64,000 nucleotides of DNA. Origin: Macrobrachium rosenbergii (Eukaryota > Arthropoda > Malacostraca > Decapoda > Palaemonidae). The position numbers and the translations under genes are program-made. This document shows, piece after piece, positions 58,641 through 64,000 of the stretch. The notes below the pieces were generated by a model. It saw nothing but the letters and a program-made list of their open reading frames with translations. It had not been told where the DNA came from and made no database searches. How positions within the stretch are numbered: the first letter of the stretch is position 1; each line of letters begins with the position of its first letter. The DNA lies in the NCBI RefSeq assembly GCF_040412425.1, contig NC_089766.1:45962297-46026296 (forward strand). The letters run 5' to 3'.

Positions 58641-61600
58641 GCATTTTATTTGTACATCACAGGAAAACCACATATCCTAAAGTATGTTCAGAATTTACAC
58701 AGGAAACATAGCCCGCATACTTGAAAGAGACACATCATCCTTTCTGAAATAGGCAGGCTTACAACTATTTTGATGGTTAATAAGGCTATTGGTTTGTTTA
58801 ACCACCTTGGAAACATTAGAAAATATTAGTCATGGTGCGATACTAATACGATTTATACTTCCAGAAATGGCAACCACGAGAGAGGAAAGGAAAATAATCA
58901 GTCACTTGTTTCCAACATTTATTTCATTAATGATACTTCAAGTTGATGACATGAAATGAGAATAGATGAGTAAACCATGAAATACATTAATTCAAATAAT
59001 AGATATTTAAAACTATTCAACAATAATCGTCAGTGCTTGAGGATGCTGAAAAATGATCTAAAATATGTGTTTACTTATCCTGGAGAAAAAAAAAAAGTCT
59101 TAAACAAAAGTATCTTTTGTGTAAGAGGAATACTGTAGTGCTAATAAAGTGAACGGAGATTTACAATTTCATTCCATTCCACTGACCTTTCACTGAACAC
59201 TGGAACAAAACATATATGTTTATGAGGTGCAATAAATAAATTACAAAATCACTGGCGACATGATGGATGCGAGTAATGGATGAATGTTCAACAAATGCCT
59301 AAGCTACTTGTGTGGATACAGAAGTTGCAGCATGAGAAAGGGGACAGGGAAGGAAAGAAGTGTGAAGGGGAGTCACCACTCTGGCATTCAAGGAAGGATG
59401 GAATGGTTAGACAGTATATAAAGTGGTTGGGTACAAGTTAATATCGGGACAAAACGAAGGTTTTACATGTAATTTTGTTTGCCGAGTCAGGAAAGTAAAG
59501 TGAAAACGAAGGCGAGGACCGCTCATACGGAACGTGTGTGAGGGGGAGGATTCTCACTCGAGAAGTGAATACATTTACATACAGTATTCTCATTAAGAAG
59601 TGGTAAAGTGAATATGGAGATGAATGATACCTTAAAACTCCTAATGGGTGGTCATCATGACTGGACATCAAACATCGAAAGTCACTCAAGCTTCAAAAGC
59701 AGGAAGGAAGATCAAATAAAAAGTTTATGAAAAAAAAACCAAATTTAGAACGAAGAACTGAGGCTGCAACTTACTTTGGCATGAGACACAGCAGATAATC
59801 TATGACTACTGCTAATTCCTACACAAAGAACTCTTCCTTTTGTACCAGTTACATGTATCGTAAGAAACCACGACTCCATTCACTAACCAAATTTCTGTGT
59901 AGGACACGATCAAGAATTCACTTACAAAGGCTTTTTTTTTTTAAGTAGTAATCCAGTGAAATGTACTGTGAGATTTCAAACTACAGTACAGCTCATTATG
60001 AAAAATCAAAACCTTGAACCTAGGAAGTCTACACTTTACATATTATGCTTTGGCATTTGGGGAAAAATCGTCAACAAATCTGGCTTGTATTTAATACTAA
60101 TAACAACATACCAGGCCAAGATTTCAATGTTAACAGTTCAGTCTCCATCTCATTATGCCCTTGTAACTAAAAACCCTTCTGAAGTACTTTACCATTCTGA
60201 ACCACTGCATTCACGAGCTATGACAGATCTACAAATTGATTTACATGAAAAATGAAAAGAGTTAGAGGTTTGCAAGATGTTAGAATGTTTACCAATACTC
60301 TGTGAGGAATGAGAAATTAATAATAACACCAAGTTTTTTCATTGTGCAAAACTTAAGAGGGTTAGAAATTTGTAACATTTATGCTGACCGACTCTCTCAA
60401 AAAACATTGAAAAATTACTGTATTTTAAATGGCTATCTTTAAAACATGGCGCAAACTACTACTATATGGCTACTGCCATGCACACATGCAAATATTTTCA
60501 AGATTATTTCTCTCCACAAGCCAATGCAATATTTCAGAAAGGGGCAGCATTACAATAAAATGAAAGAACAGTCATTTTCAAGCAAGTTGTTATGGAAGAA
60601 CAACTGAAAATGTTATAAATCAACCATAAAATTATTCTCATACATTGTAGACTTCAAATCCAGTGTCCTTAATTTTCATCAAAGTCAATCAAATTTTATT
60701 AACATCCCTCATTTACAGGATTCTATTCTTTTAGACTTAAGACCACATCTCAACCCTTGAGATTTTGATGACATTGCAAATTTAATCCTTTGAAATTCTG
60801 TTATCATCCATACAAAATAATTTATAAATATTTTGATGTTGAATAGAACTGGGATAACATTTGGAGCATGTTCAAAGAGAACTGTTAAACTTGTCTGAAA
60901 TAGATAATTATCAATGGTTTTCTATATTTCCTTACATTTTATATGCAATAACTGACAAACTGCAATACTGTATTGTCAGAACAGAAAATTTACATCATCC
61001 ATCATATTTTCTTTTAACATTTATACATCACTGACTATATTATTAAAAAATTTTGTAATATACCAAAATAAAGTATAATGACTGGCTTAACTCCAGCGCT
61101 ATCAAGAAAAATTTTCAGCAAGACATAAAATATTATTCCTAGTTTACAAGCAGAAGTCAGAACCACAGACAAGTTTTGGACCACTTCCCCCTAAAATCTC
61201 AAGAGGTTCAGAAGTTGATGCAAAGCAAAAGTTGTTAAAGCAAACTACAGTACTCAATGTTTTTGTTTTTTTTAACGTTATGAGTTGACGAAGCGTAATT
61301 TGTTACAGCAAACTGTTCATGTTTTTTATGAAGTTCTTAAAACCTAAAAGATTTCACATACAAGAATGCTTTCCAGCCTGGATATTATCCATGTCATTCG
61401 CTTGTCTGAGATAAACTTTTACCGTGCTTCTCCGTTAGTGAATTCATTCTTCCTTAGAAATTTGCTTAGTGTGTGGCCCTGATTACTATCAAAAGAACTC
61501 TCTTGATGGTGAAGACTTGCTTTTTTTTTACATTTCTCCCTAAACACTGCAGTGGGAATGACGTGCACTTACAAAACAATGATCAACCATGAAAAGTATG

Positions 61601-64000
61601 AGACTTCTATATATATATAATATATATATCAAAACACATGTGCTTGTTACCTTATACAATACTTGTATGCTTGCACGGATGCTTGTAATACTCGTGTGGT
61701 GTATGTATTGTATATGGAGTTGTAGTAGCAATAATTTTTTTAGTTTGTACACAGTGGCTTTGATCTTTTTATCAAGTTGTTTACATGAATATGTACAGTG
61801 AGGGTGGATGTTTTCGGTTTCACGTGTATTTCGACACCGTAGAGTCTTCAAATGATTACATCAATTGTTTCCGCACAACTTTCAAAAGCTGCTCCATCAG
61901 TTAAAGATCTCTTGACATACACAGTATATACAGGTTATACATTTAAATTACAAATTAGAATACATTCATAAAAAGCCTCTACCAAGTATAACTACTTGAC
62001 AAAATCTTCTACTCGTACAAGTGTACATAACGAGCAAGCAGTATCTATGGCAGTTGTTACTTGCACATTTCAAAGACTAAAACGAAACCAAACTCTGATC
62101 CCAGACACACTGCTCTCTCTCTCTCTCTCTTCCCAAGGAGTCAAGAGCTCTGGCTAGTAAACAAAATGACCTTCAGGTGACTGTTTTCAACACAAGCACA
62201 GAAATAAAGGAAGGGTGCACTCAAAGAACATAATGCACAGTCATTGTAACAACAGATTCAAGCAAATATATAACATTTCGACTCCAAGTCTTTGAATTTG
62301 ACCTTCGATACTACTACAGCGTATCTGAGCGTGGTTTATAACTGTGCCAATTTCAGGACCAATAACTTTATAGAGTGTGACCATGAGTAACAGCAGATAT
62401 GCACGTGCAAATGACTACTTCAAAAGCGCTACACAAAATGAGGTAGAAAATAACTTGACTAGAAATATTAAAAGCAATTATGATCATCCAACACATAGAC
62501 ATCGCCCATTTTCTATCACCTTGGTATGAGAGTGGCTAAATTTATGTGTAAGATCAAGTGCTACTGTTTACCGATATTGCTGACAATACAACACCCAGCC
62601 AGTTATCAAGTAACACAACTATTTTCATTTCAGAGTACGACTCGTCGTTCTGTCTTACTTGGGCAACGTGAATCGACAACGTCCACATACAACATGCACG
62701 TAATCATTCTGCTCTCACAGAAACTCCGTAAGTTGGAACCGATGACAGTGATCAGTTCTAGTACCTGAAAACCTATTTTTATAAACATCATCCATTTCCA
62801 ACAACAGATATTCAGAAAATGGCAGTCTTAAATATATCCACACTACTGCACAAGTTGGCAAATGAATGTTTCATCCGTGGCACTACGTAAACTCCCTTTC
62901 GAATTCAGGAATATAAATTTAAAAGTAGGATACTACATATGCAATAGCACACTCATGACTAAATATTAAAAAGTATTGAACTTATGGCCTGCACTGCAGC
63001 TTCTTTGAAGATTTCACACAAGTACTTTTTTTCTCTTTTTTTTACTTTACAAAATGACCATGAATGCATGAGCATGCTGTAAAAATGGCAATGAACTCTT
63101 AACTTGTTCATTTGTAAATGCTGTACAAGAGAAATAACAGGGCTACCAAATAACCACAAGGATATTTTGGCAGTCCGTGTTACCCAAGAGGCGTAATGGC
63201 TATCTACAGTTGGTTTTCGATAATGAGCGAATTTGTAATGGTAAAAGAAATGTCGCTGTGTTTCATAAACCTTGTATTGAGTCGTCATAGATAGGCAGAA
63301 CCATTTCGAAGCAAGCACATACACAGCAAGGAACAAATCCTTGGCAGATACTTGTAGGAACAAATGCTTTTGGTTTTCGTTAAGTAACTACAGTTACAGC
63401 ACAGTATAGTAAAATATAACTGCCAATGAATCTGCTTCTACACCTAGGGGCTAAGATGTAAAAATGTGAAAGGTTATAGGCATCTGTCTTCCAAGTTACC
63501 ACTGAGGGTACTATAGTTTTCGTTCAATCGAAGCTGCCGAAACGAAGTTTCTGGACGCTTCAATACAACCGCAACAGCAAAATTCGTGAATATCAAAAGA
63601 TAGATCTTGAATGGCTAATAACCATAGAGGGAAAATTATATCGCACATTTTTAATTTGTTCTAAGGGTTTTCAGGTCCTTCAAGCATCCTGCAAGCATTT
63701 GCTCTGTGATAGAATACACTCTTTTATACTTCACATTGATGTGTTACAAGTGGCAAATCTGAGATTTCACAGACCAGTTTCTACAAGCCTCAGCTCTTGC
63801 ACGCATAGCTTCTTTTGAAGGTAATTTAATGCGGTGCGACCGGGTTCAATTTTGCACTCGAAAGAAGACGCACGGGACCTCCAGAAACTCAGCAATGCCA
63901 GCTGCACACAAGATAACTTGAATCGTTTTATAGTTACAGTACAAATGAATGAAATGAAGTGGCAGTCGTACACAATGAGACATTTAAATACATCTACATT
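58641..64000 (-). other. Possible long 3' UTR of a minus-strand gene
   Basis: About 5.3 kb almost free of the microsatellites and element families that fill the rest of the window. There is no convincing coding frame on either strand. On the minus strand an AATAAA lies at 58650-58645, right where the DIRS-like region ends. This fits a single long 3' UTR entering from beyond the right edge, but ordinary intergenic DNA would look similar. A (CT)n of 17 bases at 62113 is the only microsatellite. Confidence 0.3.

Overview
The window looks like nuclear DNA of a decapod crustacean (shrimp, prawn, crayfish or crab; species not determined). The pointers are a spliced animal gene with GT-AG introns, very dense (TA)n, (CT)n and (ATT)n microsatellites, short CCTAA/TTAGG arthropod-telomere-type tracts, and a mixture of LINE tails, tRNA-derived SINEs, hAT-like and Tigger-like short elements and a decayed DIRS-like reverse transcriptase. 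No bacterial operons, CRISPR arrays or intact transposon genes were seen.

One gene is clear. A METTL25-type methyltransferase runs on the + strand from 25895 to 38397 in eight coding exons that join in frame with consensus splice sites, giving a 628-residue protein with the SAM-binding loop DLGSGKG, the HTCGN and VGCCYHL motifs and the family's C-terminal tail. An in-frame stop two codons upstream of the ATG fixes the start. Its introns carry several short TIR elements and one damaged retroelement.

Layout. 1-21 kb: gene-free, dominated by microsatellites, LINE 3' ends whose (TAA)n tails read as (ATT)n on the other strand, compound (CT)n cassettes separated by conserved spacers, a palindromic TA-flanked foldback family, a 162-bp repeat family and SINE-like repeats. 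20.2-20.9 kb: an alternating 16-bp minisatellite. 21-25.9 kb: SINE-like repeats, a 1.6-kb TIR element with a related apparently empty site beside it, then quiet sequence upstream of the gene. 25.9-38.4 kb: the METTL25 gene. 38.4-54 kb: AT-rich intergenic DNA with Tigger-like and hAT-like short elements, foldbacks, another foldback-family copy, LINE tails, (CT)n cassettes and a long (GT)n tract. 54-58.6 kb: tandem duplications and a decayed DIRS-like element. 58.6-64 kb: almost repeat-free DNA with no convincing ORF, possibly a long 3' UTR of a minus-strand gene lying beyond the window.

Most long frames in this window are translations of microsatellites (poly-Asn, poly-Ile, Leu-Ser, Arg-Glu, Tyr-Ile runs) and are not genes. 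I found no convincing undescribed multi-gene system. The most unusual material is structural: the nested-hairpin foldback family, the repeated (CT)n spacer cassettes, and the link between LINE tails and ATT microsatellites.
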